In this document: positions 35,213 through 44,844 of the stretch, piece by piece
How the letters are laid out: each line of letters begins with the position of its first letter
Numbering within the stretch: the first letter of the stretch is position 1
Origin: Opitutia bacterium
Lineage (GTDB): Bacteria; Verrucomicrobiota; Verrucomicrobiia; Opitutales; Opitutaceae
Direction of reading: 5' to 3'
Assembly (NCBI GenBank): GCA_016187925.1
Contig: JACPIS010000029.1
Span: forward strand, 29,657 to 93,656
DNA length: 64,000 nucleotides
Notes under the pieces: generated by a model
What the model saw: the letters and a program-made list of their open reading frames with translations, nothing else
The model's database searches: none
What the model was told of the DNA's origin: nothing
Program-made: the position numbers and the translations under genes

Positions 35213-36376
35213 ATGAAATCCACGCCCTGCGTGCTCCCTTGCCTTGCCTTGCTTGCGCTGCTGCCGGCCGCCGGCTGCAGCCGCGGCGGCTCCAACCAGT
35301 CCATCGCCGCGCCGACCGTGCCGGTGCAGGTCGCCAAGGCCGTCCGCGCCGACGTACCGCGCCGCATCGAGTCCATCGGCAATGTGCAGGCCTTGCGCAG
35401 TGTGACCGTAAAGTCGCAGGTCGACGGCATCATCGCGCAGGTGCACCTCAAGGAGGGCGACGACCTGCAGGCGGGCGATCTGCTCGTCACGCTCGACCGC
35501 CGGCCGTTCGCGAACGCCGTGCAGCAGGCCCGCGCCGCGCTCGCCACCGCCCACGCCCAGGCCGAGCAGGCCGCGGTCGACGCCGACCGCTACTCACACC
35601 TCGACCAGCAGTCCGCGATTTCCAAGGAAGCCTACGCGCAATACATGACGCGGGCCCAGACCACGCGGGCCGACGTGCAGGCGAAGGAGGCCGCGCTGGC
35701 CAACGCCGAGCTGCAGCTCGGTTACACCGAGATACGGGCGCCGTTCGCCGGCCGCGCCGGCCAGCTGCTGCTGCACGAAGGCGCGCTCGTGAAGGCCAAC
35801 GACGCCAACACCTCCATCGCCACCATCAATCAGCTCTCGCCCATCGCCGTCGCCTACACCGTGCCGGAAAACGCGCTCGGCGCCATCCGCGCGGCGCTGA
35901 CCAGTGAGCGCGCCACCGTCAGCGTCACCGAGCGCGCCACCGGCACCGTGCGCACGGACGGCCGCCTAGGTTTCATCGACAACACCGTCGATCCCGCCAC
36001 GGGCACCATTATGCTCAAGGCCTTCTTCGAAAACGCCGACCACGCGCTCTGGCCCGGCCAGTTCGTCCACGTGAAGACGCAGGTCGACATCGACCGCGGC
36101 GTCGTGGTCGTGCCGACCACCGCCGTGCAGACCAGCCAGAGCGGCTCGACGCTCTACGTCGTCAAGGCCGACAAGACCGTCGAGCTGCGCAACGTGCAGG
36201 TCGCCCGCACCGACGGCGACCGTTCGCTGCTGACCGCGGGCGTCGAGGACGGCGAGACCGTCGTGACCGACGGCCAGCTGCGGCTGCTGCCGGGCGCGAA
36301 GGTCGAGTTCACCACCCTCACCGGAGCCGCCGCCGCGCCGGTGAAAACCGCGCCGGTCGCGGACGAGGAGGACTGA
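35213..36376 (+). CDS. RND efflux periplasmic adaptor (MFP), lipoprotein
   Basis: A 387-residue adaptor. The signal ends in a lipobox (LLPAAGC, Cys about residue 22), so it is lipid-anchored. Family motifs are RIESIGNVQALRSVTVKSQV, GIIAQVHLKEGDDLQAGDLL, the helical hairpin with ARAALATAHAQAEQAAVD, IRAPFAGRAGQLLLHEGALV and LWPGQFVHVKTQV. It connects the RND pump to an outer-membrane channel. No TolC-like gene follows, so a channel from elsewhere must be used. The RND gene starts 3 bases after its stop. Confidence 0.93.
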   Translation: MKSTPCVLPCLALLALLPAAGCSRGGSNQSIAAPTVPVQVAKAVRADVPRRIESIGNVQALRSVTVKSQVDGIIAQVHLKEGDDLQAGDLLVTLDRRPFANAVQQARAALATAHAQAEQAAVDADRYSHLDQQSAISKEAYAQYMTRAQTTRADVQAKEAALANAELQLGYTEIRAPFAGRAGQLLLHEGALVKANDANTSIATINQLSPIAVAYTVPENALGAIRAALTSERATVSVTERATGTVRTDGRLGFIDNTVDPATGTIMLKAFFENADHALWPGQFVHVKTQVDIDRGVVVVPTTAVQTSQSGSTLYVVKADKTVELRNVQVARTDGDRSLLTAGVEDGETVVTDGQLRLLPGAKVEFTTLTGAAAAPVKTAPVADEED

Positions 36377-36379
36377 GCC

Positions 36380-39300
36380 GTGAATCTGCCCGCCCTTTGC
36401 ATCCGCCGGCCGGTGATGACCACGCTGCTCACGGCGGCGCTATGCATCTTCGGCGCCATGGCCTACCGCCTCCTGCCGGTGTCGGACCTGCCCAACGTCG
36501 ATTTTCCCACCATCGTCGTCAGTGCCAGCCTGCCCGGCGCCACGCCCGAGACCATGGCCAGCGCCGTGGCCAAGCCGCTCGAACAGCAATTCTCCACCAT
36601 CGCCGGCATCGACTCGATGACGTCCACCAGCGGCCTCGGCTCCACGTCGATCACGCTGCAATTCTCGCTCGAGCGCAGCATCGACGCCGCGGCGCAGGAC
36701 GTGCAGGCCTCCATCGCCGCCGTGCAACGCCGCCTGCCGACGGACATGCCCGCGCCGCCGTCCTTCCGGAAAACCAACCCGGCCGACCAGCCCATCCTCT
36801 ATCTCGCGCTCAGCTCGCCCACGCTCGAGCTCTCGGTGGTCGACGAGTACGCGCAGACCATGCTGGCGCAGCGCATCTCCACGGTCGACGGCGTGGCGCA
36901 GGTGCAGGTGTTCGGTTCGCAGAAATACGCGCTGCGCGTGCGGCTCGATCCGCGGGCCCTTGCCGCCAAGGGCATCGCGCTCGAGGACGTCCGGAACGCG
37001 CTGGCCCAGCACAACGTCAATCTGCCCACCGGCGTGCTCGACGGCGCGCGCCAGGCCATGACGGTCGTCGCCACCGGCCAGCTCGCGGGCAGCGGCGCGT
37101 TCGCCGACATCGTGGTCACCTACCGCAACGGCGCCCCCGTCCGCCTCGGCGAACTCGCGCAGGTGATCGACAGCGTGCAGGACAATCGCGTCGCCAACTG
37201 GTATTACCGCGACGGCACCGGCAACCGCTCGGTCGTGCTCGCCGTGCAGCGCCAGCCGGGCACCAACACCGTCGAGGTGGTCGACCGCATCAAGCGCCTG
37301 CTGCCGGCGTTCCGCGCCACGCTCCCGGCCTCGGTGGAGTTCGACATCCTCGCCGACCGCTCCGAGAGCGTGCGCGAATCGGTCAACGACGTGCAGTTCA
37401 CCCTCACGCTGGCCATCTGCCTCGTGGTGCTCGTGATCTTCGTCTTCCTGCGCAGCCTCCGCGCGACCGTCATCCCGGGCGTGGCCATCCCCATGGCGCT
37501 CTGCGGCACGTTCATCACGATGTATTTTTGCGGCTACACGCTGGACAACCTCTCGCTGCTGGCGCTGACGCTTTCGGTCGGCTTCGTGGTCGACGATGCC
37601 ATCGTCATGCTCGAGAACATCGTCCGCTACATCGAGCACGGCATGCCGGTGCGCGAGGCGGCCTTCAAGGGCTCGGGCGAGATCGGCTTCACCATCCTGT
37701 CGATGACGCTGTCGCTCGTGGCGGTGTTCCTCCCGGTGCTCTTCATGGGCGGCATTCTTGGGCGGTTGCTGCACGAGTTTGCCGTGACCATCACCGCCGC
37801 GATCCTCGTCTCGGGCGTCGTCTCGCTCACGCTGACGCCGATGCTGTGCAGCCGCTTCCTGCGGCCGCACGCGCCGGGCGGGCAGGAGCGGCACGGCCAG
37901 ATCTACGCGGTCTCGGAGAAATTCTTCACCGGTATGCGCAATTTCTACGAGCGCACGCTGCGCGTGGCGCTGCGGCACCGGTTGATCACCATCGGGGTCG
38001 CCGCCCTCATGGCCGTGCTCACGGTCCTCGTGGCGCGGGTGCTGCCCACGGGTTTCATCCCGACGGACGACAACGGCCAGATCTTCACCTTCACCGAGGC
38101 GGCGCAGGACGTGTCGTTCGCCGAGATGGTGCGGCACCAGCAGGCCGCCGCGGCCATCGTGGCGAAGAATCCCCACGTCAGCTCCTTCATGTCGGCGATC
38201 GGCGGCGGCCCGAACTCGTCGAACAGCAACCAGGGCCGAATCTTCATGCGGCTCAAGCCGCGCGACCAGCGCCCGCCCGCCGCCGTCATCGTGCAGCAGT
38301 TGCGCAAGGACCTCGCGGGCATCCCCGGGCTGCGCGTTTTCCCGCAGTTGCTGCCGCCCATCCGCCTCGGCGGCTCGTTCACGAAGGCGCTCTACCAGTT
38401 CACCCTCTTCGGCAGCGACCTCAACGAGCTCTACGCCGCCGCGCAGAAGATGGAGGCGAAGATGCGCAACCTCCCCGGCCTGCAGGACGTGAACACCGAC
38501 CTGCAGATTTCCAATCCGCAGCTGCGCGTCGACATCAACCGCGACCGCGCCGCCGCGCTCGGCGTCACCCCGCAACAGATCGAGGACGCGCTCTACAGCG
38601 CCTACGGCTCGCGCCAGGTGTCCACCATCTACACGCCGACCAACCAGTATTACGTCATCATGGAAACGGCGCCGGAGTTCCAGCAGAACCCCGAGGGGCT
38701 CGCGCTCATCTACATCCGCGCCCGGGGCGGCAAGCTCGTCCCGCTCGACACCGTGGCCGCGCTCCGGCGCGAGGTTGGCCCGCTCACGGTCAACCACCTC
38801 GGCCAGCTGCCGGCCGTCACCATCTCGTTCAACCTCCGGCCGGGCTCCTCGCTCGGCGGCGCGACGGCCGTGGTCGAGGCGCTGGCGCGCAAGGAACTGC
38901 CCGCGACCATCAGCTACGGTTTCCAGGGCTCGGCGCAGGCCTTCGCCTCGTCGCTGCAGGGCCTCGGCCTGCTGCTCATCATGGCGGTGCTCGTGATCTA
39001 CGTCGTCCTCGGCATTCTCTACGAGGACTTCATCCACCCGCTGACGATCCTCTCCGGCCTGCCCGCGGCGAGCTTCGGTGCGCTGGTGACGCTGTGGGCC
39101 TTCCGCGAGGAGCTGAACGTCATGGGCTACGTGGGCGTGCTCCTGCTCATCGGCATCGTGAAGAAAAACGCCATCATGATGATCGACTTCGCCATCGCGA
39201 AGGAACGCGAGCAGGGCGAGCACTTCGTGGCGGAGCAGGCGATCTTCGAGGCCTGCCTCGTGCGTTTCCGGCCGATCATGATGACGACCTTCGCCGCGCT

Positions 39301-39520
39301 GGCCGGCGCCTTCCCCATCGCGCTCGGCCTCGGCGCCGGCGCCGATTCGCGCCGGCCGCTCGGCCTCGCCGTGGTCGGCGGCCTCGTCGTCTCGCAAATG
39401 CTCACGCTCTACATCACGCCCGCGATCTACGTCTACATGGACCAGTTCACGCACTGGCTCGCCACCCGGCGCCGCCGCCAGCCCGTGGCGTCCGCCGAGC
39501 CGCTGCCCATGGCGAAGTGA
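36380..39520 (+). CDS. RND-family multidrug efflux permease (AcrB/MdtC-like)
   Basis: A 1046-residue inner-membrane proton/drug antiporter with the usual 12 helices and two large periplasmic loops. The start is GTG at 36380 (NLPALCIRRPVMTTLL). The proton relay aspartates lie in GFVVDDAIVMLENIVRYIE; other motifs are VSASLPGATPETMASAVAKPLEQQF, GYVGVLLLIGIVKKNAIMMIDFA and TTFAALAGAFPIALG. It closely follows the MdtB/MdtC type, which export bile salts, novobiocin and similar drugs. It forms an operon with the regulator and the adaptor. Confidence 0.95.
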   Translation: MNLPALCIRRPVMTTLLTAALCIFGAMAYRLLPVSDLPNVDFPTIVVSASLPGATPETMASAVAKPLEQQFSTIAGIDSMTSTSGLGSTSITLQFSLERSIDAAAQDVQASIAAVQRRLPTDMPAPPSFRKTNPADQPILYLALSSPTLELSVVDEYAQTMLAQRISTVDGVAQVQVFGSQKYALRVRLDPRALAAKGIALEDVRNALAQHNVNLPTGVLDGARQAMTVVATGQLAGSGAFADIVVTYRNGAPVRLGELAQVIDSVQDNRVANWYYRDGTGNRSVVLAVQRQPGTNTVEVVDRIKRLLPAFRATLPASVEFDILADRSESVRESVNDVQFTLTLAICLVVLVIFVFLRSLRATVIPGVAIPMALCGTFITMYFCGYTLDNLSLLALTLSVGFVVDDAIVMLENIVRYIEHGMPVREAAFKGSGEIGFTILSMTLSLVAVFLPVLFMGGILGRLLHEFAVTITAAILVSGVVSLTLTPMLCSRFLRPHAPGGQERHGQIYAVSEKFFTGMRNFYERTLRVALRHRLITIGVAALMAVLTVLVARVLPTGFIPTDDNGQIFTFTEAAQDVSFAEMVRHQQAAAAIVAKNPHVSSFMSAIGGGPNSSNSNQGRIFMRLKPRDQRPPAAVIVQQLRKDLAGIPGLRVFPQLLPPIRLGGSFTKALYQFTLFGSDLNELYAAAQKMEAKMRNLPGLQDVNTDLQISNPQLRVDINRDRAAALGVTPQQIEDALYSAYGSRQVSTIYTPTNQYYVIMETAPEFQQNPEGLALIYIRARGGKLVPLDTVAALRREVGPLTVNHLGQLPAVTISFNLRPGSSLGGATAVVEALARKELPATISYGFQGSAQAFASSLQGLGLLLIMAVLVIYVVLGILYEDFIHPLTILSGLPAASFGALVTLWAFREELNVMGYVGVLLLIGIVKKNAIMMIDFAIAKEREQGEHFVAEQAIFEACLVRFRPIMMTTFAALAGAFPIALGLGAGADSRRPLGLAVVGGLVVSQMLTLYITPAIYVYMDQFTHWLATRRRRQPVASAEPLPMAK

Positions 39521-39526
39521 GCGGCG

Positions 39527-40195
39527 TCAGGGCTTGGCCGGCGGCTCGTCGTTCTCGAAGATGCTCCCCGAGGCGACGGGCGCCGTCCGCCAGTTGAAGG
39601 CGATGGTCAGCGCGCGGAAGACGAACGTCAGCGCGACCGCCGCGATCGCCGAGCGGTTGGCGGAGAATTCCAGCGTGACGCTGCAGAACACGAACGAGAC
39701 CGCGCCGGCCAGCGCCGTGAGCAGGTAGAACTGGCCGGGCTTGAACACCAGCGGCTCCTCGCGGCAGAGCAGGTCGCGCAGCACGCCGCCGCCCACGGCG
39801 TTGATCACGCCGACGAGGATGGCGGCCGGGGCGGACAGGCCCGCCAGCAGGGATTTTTGCACGCCGAACGCCGCGTAGGCGCCGAGCCCCAGCGCGTCGA
39901 CGATGGCGATGAGTCGCGCGAAGCGATGGATGCGCGCGCCGAACACGATGCCGCAGACCGCGGCGATGCCGATGACCTCGATGTAGTGCGGGTTGGTCAG
40001 CAGCGGGGTCGTGCCGGCGTCGATGAAGAGTCCGTCGCGGATCAGGCCGCCGCCGAGACCGGTGACCAGGGCCAGTGCGAGCACGCCCACGATGTCGTAG
40101 TTGCGCTTGATGCCGGCGAGCGCGCCCGACAGCGCGAAGGCGAACGTGGCGCCGAGATCGAACAGGACGGGAAGGTCGAAGCTGCCGTGGATCAT
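39527..40195 (-). CDS. TRIC/UPF0126-family membrane protein
   Basis: A 222-residue protein with seven membrane helices in two repeats. Each repeat carries the Gly-rich family signature: ALSGALAGIKRNYDIVGVLALALVTGLGGGLIRDGLF and AILVGVINAVGGGVLRDLL. Bacterial members (YadS/YicG) are related to trimeric intracellular cation channels. It lies 3 bases after a 107-residue anchored protein on the minus strand, so both form an operon, and is convergent with the RND permease. Confidence 0.92.
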   Translation of the reverse strand: MIHGSFDLPVLFDLGATFAFALSGALAGIKRNYDIVGVLALALVTGLGGGLIRDGLFIDAGTTPLLTNPHYIEVIGIAAVCGIVFGARIHRFARLIAIVDALGLGAYAAFGVQKSLLAGLSAPAAILVGVINAVGGGVLRDLLCREEPLVFKPGQFYLLTALAGAVSFVFCSVTLEFSANRSAIAAVALTFVFRALTIAFNWRTAPVASGSIFENDEPPAKP

Positions 40196-40198
40196 GCG

Positions 40199-40522
40199 CT
40201 ACTTCTTCTCCGGCGGCTCATCCTTCTTCTTCGGCGGGCCGAAGGTCGTCTCCTGGGTGGCTTCCTCCATGTCCTTGAGCGCGGCCGCGATGGCGGCGCG
40301 GTCCTCGGGCGAGTCCTTCACGACCGGCTGGCCGCTCGAGAAATCGATGGTCTTGCCATCGTGTTTCGTCAGGTCGACCGGCGGCGCGGGTTGCACGGCG
40401 GCCGGGCGCGCCGGGGGCGCGGCACGCAGCCGGGCGCGGCGGTCGATCACATACCACGACACCGCGACGATGGCGCAGACCAGCAGCGCGAACAGCACGA
40501 GGATTTCCTTGGAGCGGCGCAC
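40199..40522 (-). CDS. Small membrane-anchored hypothetical protein
   Basis: A 107-residue protein. A single membrane helix (ILVLFALLVCAIVAVSWYVI) is followed by a Pro/Ala-rich linker and an acidic/Lys-rich tail (DSPEDRAAIAAALKDMEEATQ and a KKKDEPPEKK end). I recognise no family. The arrangement, one helix plus a disordered tail, and the 3-base spacing to the TRIC-like gene suggest it may be an accessory subunit of that channel-like protein, but this is only a guess. Confidence 0.7.
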   Translation of the reverse strand: MRRSKEILVLFALLVCAIVAVSWYVIDRRARLRAAPPARPAAVQPAPPVDLTKHDGKTIDFSSGQPVVKDSPEDRAAIAAALKDMEEATQETTFGPPKKKDEPPEKK

Positions 40523-40644
40523 CGGGGCAATCTAGCGCCGGTTCACACCAGTGCCAGTGGAAAGGCCGGTGGATTGTCCGGAACGGGCGTTGCGTCCGCT
40601 CACCCCATGGGCAGGATGCCGCGCAGTCGGCTGCGTTCCGATCC

Positions 40645-41421
40645 ATGCGTGCCATGAAAACATCCCCCTTTGTCGGTTTGCTGCTGGTGTTGCTGCTCGG
40701 ATCGGTTGGCGCGGCGGAGCCCGCCAAGCCGGCGGCCGAAACGACCCTCACCGGCCTGATCGAGCGCCGGGTCGCCACCGGCGGGGAAACCACAGGGTGG
40801 ATTCTGCGCTACGACAAGGACAGTCGGGTCGATCTGCTGCTCCCGTACGAGGCGTTCGCCTGGCTCCGGGAAGGGATCGCCGTGGCGGTCACGGGCAAAT
40901 TCGAGACGCGGCATTATCCCGAGCGTGGCGAGGTGCGCGTATTCGTCGTGCGCGAGATCAGCGAGATTGTTGCTTCGGCGATTCCTGCACCGGAGGCGCC
41001 GCCGGCGTTTGCGCCGGTGCAGCAGTGGAGTGCCAATCTGGCCGGCATGTCCGGGGAGGCAGGCGAGGCCTGGCGGATCGACAGCGAGGCGAGGTGGCGC
41101 GAATTGTGGCAACGCGAGTTGAACCGCGAGCCTCCTCCCGCTCCGGACTTCACAAGGCATTGCGTGATGGTCGTTGGCAGCGGAAGACAACCCACCGGCG
41201 GTTATCACGTCGAGGTGATGCGGGTGGTCCTGGAGGCAAAAGTCTGGGTCGTTGAATACCGGGTGCACCGGCCGGACCGGCAGGCTTTTGTGACGATGGC
41301 GCTGACTTACCCCGTCGCGGTCGCGGTGTTTCCACGGCTCGAGCCCTATGGTCGGCCGGCGGGGCGGGACGTGACGCCGCCAGACGACACTTCCGGAGCT
41401 AGCCCAGCGCCAGCGCGATGA
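40645..41421 (+). CDS. Secreted protein with C-terminal PrcB_C-like domain
   Basis: A 258-residue exported protein (signal VGLLLVLLLGSVGAA). The N-terminal half has a short OB-like stretch (GWILRYDKDSRVDLLLPYEAFAWL). The C-terminal half reads WSANLAGMSGEAGEAWRIDSEARWRELWQ, then HCVMVVGSGRQPTGGYHVEVMRV, which matches the PrcB_C pattern (GxxPTGGYxV). Such domains occur in protease-complex subunits. A Met four residues later (40654) is an equally possible start. The end overlaps the convergent EamA gene by 23 bases. Confidence 0.72.
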   Translation: MRAMKTSPFVGLLLVLLLGSVGAAEPAKPAAETTLTGLIERRVATGGETTGWILRYDKDSRVDLLLPYEAFAWLREGIAVAVTGKFETRHYPERGEVRVFVVREISEIVASAIPAPEAPPAFAPVQQWSANLAGMSGEAGEAWRIDSEARWRELWQRELNREPPPAPDFTRHCVMVVGSGRQPTGGYHVEVMRVVLEAKVWVVEYRVHRPDRQAFVTMALTYPVAVAVFPRLEPYGRPAGRDVTPPDDTSGASPAPAR

Positions 41422-42265
41422 TGCCGGCCGCCATGCCGGCGGCGGCGAGCAGCCGGCGGGGCGCGTCGGCCTCCTTGAGCAGCTTGGCGCCGAAGAAGGC
41501 GCCGATGACGATGCTGATCTCGCGCGCCGGGGCGATGTAGCTCACCGGCGTGAAACGCATGGCGGTCAGGATGAGCACGTAGCCGGTCGAGGCCAGCACC
41601 GCGACCGCCAGCGCATGCCAGCGGTGCTCGCGCCATTCGCGGGCGACCTCGTCGCGCCGCCGCCACGCGAAGGGCGTCAGCAGGCAGAACATCACCGTCT
41701 GCGTGCCCGCGTCGTAGACGACCGGCGGCAGGTGCAGGTGCGAGACGGCGCGCTGGTCCCACACCGTGTAGGCGGCGATGAGGCAGCCGGAGGTCAGGCC
41801 GTAGAAAGCCGCCGTGCGCAGGTGCGCGCGGCTTTGGTGCAGCAGAGAGGCGCCGCCCGTCAGGTAGAAGACGCAGGCGACGATGCTCGCGCCGCCGGCC
41901 AGCGCGAGCGGCGTGGGGCGCTCGCCGAACACGATGATGGCGGCCAGCGTCGAGAGCAGCGGTCCCGTGCCGCGCGCCAGCGGGTAGATGAGCGACAGGT
42001 CGCCGTGCCGGTAGCCGCGTTGGAGCAGGAGCGAGTAGGCGGTTTTCAGCAGGCCGCTGCCGAGGATCACGGCCCACGCGGCCGACGGCAGCTCCGGCCG
42101 CTGCCACCACCAATAGGCGCCGACGACCGGGATGTAGAGCACGAGGGCCGTTGTGCCGCTGAGCCAGACGAAGGGCAGGCCGCCGCCGGCGCGCTTGGCC
42201 GCGTAGTTCCACGACGCGTGGGTGAACGCGGCGATGAAGACGATGGCGAGCGCGAGCGGGGTCAT
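41399..42265 (-). CDS. EamA/DMT-superfamily transporter
   Basis: A 288-residue transporter with ten hydrophobic helices in two five-helix repeats, usual for drug/metabolite exporters. The N-terminus TPLALAIVFIAAFTHASWNYAAKRAGG, the segment SLIYPLARGTGPLLSTLAAIIVFGERPTPLALAGG and the C-terminal YIAPAREISIVIGAFFGAKLLKEAD are characteristic. The substrate is unknown. The start at 42265 fits the family; longer open frames upstream would run into the MATE gene. It is divergent from the MATE gene with 88 bases between. Confidence 0.9.
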   Translation of the reverse strand: MTPLALAIVFIAAFTHASWNYAAKRAGGGLPFVWLSGTTALVLYIPVVGAYWWWQRPELPSAAWAVILGSGLLKTAYSLLLQRGYRHGDLSLIYPLARGTGPLLSTLAAIIVFGERPTPLALAGGASIVACVFYLTGGASLLHQSRAHLRTAAFYGLTSGCLIAAYTVWDQRAVSHLHLPPVVYDAGTQTVMFCLLTPFAWRRRDEVAREWREHRWHALAVAVLASTGYVLILTAMRFTPVSYIAPAREISIVIGAFFGAKLLKEADAPRRLLAAAGMAAGIIALALG

Positions 42266-42353
42266 GGCAGCGGCGGCCGGGCCGGTGAGGCACAGCGGAG
42301 ACGGGATTGGTTTTCGTTTGAAGCCTTTTCTGCGGCGTGTCCCTGTAGCGGCC

Positions 42354-43697
42354 GTGCCAAAACTCTCGGAACTGTCGCGTGAACTGCGCCCGACGCTCGG
42401 GCTGGCCCTGCCCATCATCGTGGGGCAGGTGAGCCAGATGCTGATCGGCCTGACCGACAATTTCTTCATCGGGCGGGTCGGCCGCGTGCAATTGGCGGCC
42501 TCGGCGTTCACGCATGGCGTGTTCGGCGTGTTCTACATCGTGGGCATCGGGCTGCTGCTCGGCGCGGGCGTCTATGCGGCGCGCGACCACGGCGCGGGCA
42601 ACGAGACGGGTTGCGCCGCGTGGCTGCGGCACGGCCGCGCGCTGGCGGTGGCGGTGGGGCTGGCGGCCTTCGCGGTGATGGCGGGGCTGTCGACCCAGTT
42701 GCACCGGTTCGGCCAGCCGCCGGAGGTGGTGGCCATCGTGCGGCCGTTTTTCTTCCTCATCGCGGCGTCCTTTGTGCCGGCGCTGATCTTCCAGGTGCAG
42801 CGGCAGTTCGCCGAATCGCTCGGGAAGCCGTGGGTGCCGATGTGCATCATCCTGGCGGATGTGGTGCTGAACGCCTTCCTCAACTGGGTTTTCGTTTTCG
42901 GCCATCTGGGCGCGCCGGCGCTCGGGCTGATCGGCTCGGGCATCGCCACGCTGCTGGCGCGGACGCTGGCGGTGGCCGCCCTCGCGCTGTGGTTGCAACA
43001 CTCGCAGGAGCTGGCCGCGGTGCGCGCGGCGCCGTGGACGGGCTGGGAACGGTCCCGCTTCGTCGAGCTGCTGCGGCTCGGCGTGCCGGCGTCGGGCATG
43101 ATGTTGTTCGAGGCCGGGGCGTTTTCCGCCGCGTCGCTCATGATGGGCTGGCTCGGCACGGTGCCGCTGGCGGCGCACCAGGTTGCCCTGGGTTTCGCCG
43201 CGCTGACCTTCATGTGTCCGCTGGGGCTGTCGATTGCGGTCAGCCTGCGCATCAGCCGCGCGCGCGGCGAGGGGCGGGAGGACGCGCTGCGCCCCATCGG
43301 CTTCGGCGCGCTGGCGGCGGGCCTGACGCTGATGGTCGGGTTCGCGCTGGTGTTTTTGGTGGCGGGCCGGTGGCTCACGGGGGCGGTGACGCCGGACACG
43401 GAGGTGGCGACGCTGGCTGCGCGGCTGCTGCTCGTGGCGGCGGTGTTCCAGCTCTTCGACGGCGGGCAGGTCATCAGCGTCGGCGCGCTGCGCGGCCTGA
43501 CGGATGTGCGCGTGCCGACGATCATCACTTTCATCGCCTACTGGGTGGTCTCGCTGCCGATCGGCTATCTGCTGGCCTTCCATTCGCCACTCGGGCCGAT
43601 GGGCGTGTGGACCGGGCTCGCGGTCGGGCTGGGCTGCGCGGCGGGGTTGCTCGGCTGGCGGTTCCACCGGCTCACTGCCGCATCGCGCGGACCGTAA
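42354..43697 (+). CDS. MATE-family multidrug/toxin efflux transporter
   Basis: A 447-residue transporter with twelve helices in two bundles: LRPTLGLALPIIVGQVSQMLIGLTDNFFIGRVG in the first, LLRLGVPASGMMLFEAGAFSAASLMMGWLG in the second. It would export cationic drugs by Na+ or H+ antiport. The GTG at 42354 is preferred: it gives the usual MATE length and keeps the gene clear of the divergent EamA gene, whereas an earlier in-frame ATG at 42222 would overlap that gene. It is followed 54 bases later by an Old Yellow Enzyme gene. Confidence 0.92.
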   Translation: MPKLSELSRELRPTLGLALPIIVGQVSQMLIGLTDNFFIGRVGRVQLAASAFTHGVFGVFYIVGIGLLLGAGVYAARDHGAGNETGCAAWLRHGRALAVAVGLAAFAVMAGLSTQLHRFGQPPEVVAIVRPFFFLIAASFVPALIFQVQRQFAESLGKPWVPMCIILADVVLNAFLNWVFVFGHLGAPALGLIGSGIATLLARTLAVAALALWLQHSQELAAVRAAPWTGWERSRFVELLRLGVPASGMMLFEAGAFSAASLMMGWLGTVPLAAHQVALGFAALTFMCPLGLSIAVSLRISRARGEGREDALRPIGFGALAAGLTLMVGFALVFLVAGRWLTGAVTPDTEVATLAARLLLVAAVFQLFDGGQVISVGALRGLTDVRVPTIITFIAYWVVSLPIGYLLAFHSPLGPMGVWTGLAVGLGCAAGLLGWRFHRLTAASRGP

Positions 43698-43751
43698 CAG
43701 TGGCAGGCGATTTGTTTTTTGCGCGAAGCTGGGCAGGGTAGATTGTTTACT

Positions 43752-44831
43752 ATGCAACTATCTTCACCTTTGTCCCTCGGGGAGGTCACACTGCCCAACC
43801 GCATCCTGATGGCGCCGCTCACCCGCATGCGCGCCGACGAGAACCATGTGCCCGGACCGCTGCTGGCCGAGCATTACCGCCAGCGCGCCTCGGCCGGCCT
43901 GCTCATCGCCGAGGCCACGATGGTGGCGGCCGACGCGCACGCCTTCGGCGCTGGCCCGGGGAAGGCGCCCGGCATCTTCGGCCCGGCGCACGTCGCGGGC
44001 TGGCGCCAAGTGACCGAGGCGGTGCACGCCGCGGGCGGGCGCATCGCGCTGCAACTCTGGCACGCCGGCCGCGCCACGCACCCGGACATGAATGACGGCC
44101 TTCAGCCGGTTTCCTCGTCGAACAAGCCGATCCGCGGCGACACCATCCACACGCCGAAGGGCAAGCAGGCCTACCCCGCGCCGCGCCCGTTGCGGACCGA
44201 CGAGCTCCCGGGCATCGTGGAGCAGTTCCGTCAGGGAGCGGTCAACGCCCGGGCGGCGGGCTTCGACCTGGTCGAGGTGCACGGCGCCCACGGCTATCTG
44301 CTCGACCAGTTCCTGCGCGACGGCGTGAACGACCGCACGGACCGCTACGGCGGCTCGGTCGAGAACCGCGCGCGGCTGCTCTTCGAGGTGATCGATGCCG
44401 CGATCGGCGTCTTCGGCGCCGGCCGCATCGGCGTGCGCATTTCGCCGCTGCATCCGTACAATGACATGCACGACAGCAACGCGCCCGCGCTGGTCGAGCA
44501 CGTGGCGAAGAGGCTGGAGCAACGCCGCGCCGCCTACCTGCACATCCGCCACACCCGGCACACGGCGCCCGCCGACGAGGAGCTGGCGCGCCTGGTCCGG
44601 CGGCATTTCCGCGGCGGGCTGATCCGCAACGGCGGTTACACGCGCGACAGCGGCGAGGCGGATCTCCGCGCGGGCTTGGCCGACGCCATCGCCTACGGCA
44701 CGGCGTTCATCTCCAACCCGGACCTGCCGGAGCGCTTCGCGCGGAACGCCCCGCTCAACCCGGTGGACGAGGCGCGGCTCTACACATCCGGCCGGCAGGG
44801 CTACAACGACTACCCGGCGCTGGTGGCCTGA
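43752..44831 (+). CDS. Old Yellow Enzyme-family NADH:flavin oxidoreductase
   Basis: A 359-residue FMN enzyme with a TIM-barrel: SPLSLGEVTLPNRILMAPLTRMRA at the start, then ALQLWHAGRATHPD, VEVHGAHGYLLDQFLRDGVNDRTDRYGG and GLIRNGGYTRDSGEADL near the end. It resembles NemA/XenA types that reduce activated alkenes, quinones and nitro-compounds with NAD(P)H. It stands 54 bases after a MATE exporter on the same strand, which would suit a shared role in coping with electrophiles. The Met at 43752 begins the conserved sequence. Confidence 0.93.
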   Translation: MQLSSPLSLGEVTLPNRILMAPLTRMRADENHVPGPLLAEHYRQRASAGLLIAEATMVAADAHAFGAGPGKAPGIFGPAHVAGWRQVTEAVHAAGGRIALQLWHAGRATHPDMNDGLQPVSSSNKPIRGDTIHTPKGKQAYPAPRPLRTDELPGIVEQFRQGAVNARAAGFDLVEVHGAHGYLLDQFLRDGVNDRTDRYGGSVENRARLLFEVIDAAIGVFGAGRIGVRISPLHPYNDMHDSNAPALVEHVAKRLEQRRAAYLHIRHTRHTAPADEELARLVRRHFRGGLIRNGGYTRDSGEADLRAGLADAIAYGTAFISNPDLPERFARNAPLNPVDEARLYTSGRQGYNDYPALVA

Positions 44832-44844
44832 GGCGCCGCGCGGT

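Noticed and set aside
36397..39597. Long open frames overlapping the RND permease on both strands
   Set aside because: Both are shadows in GC-rich sequence. The permease frame has all family motifs and the others have none.
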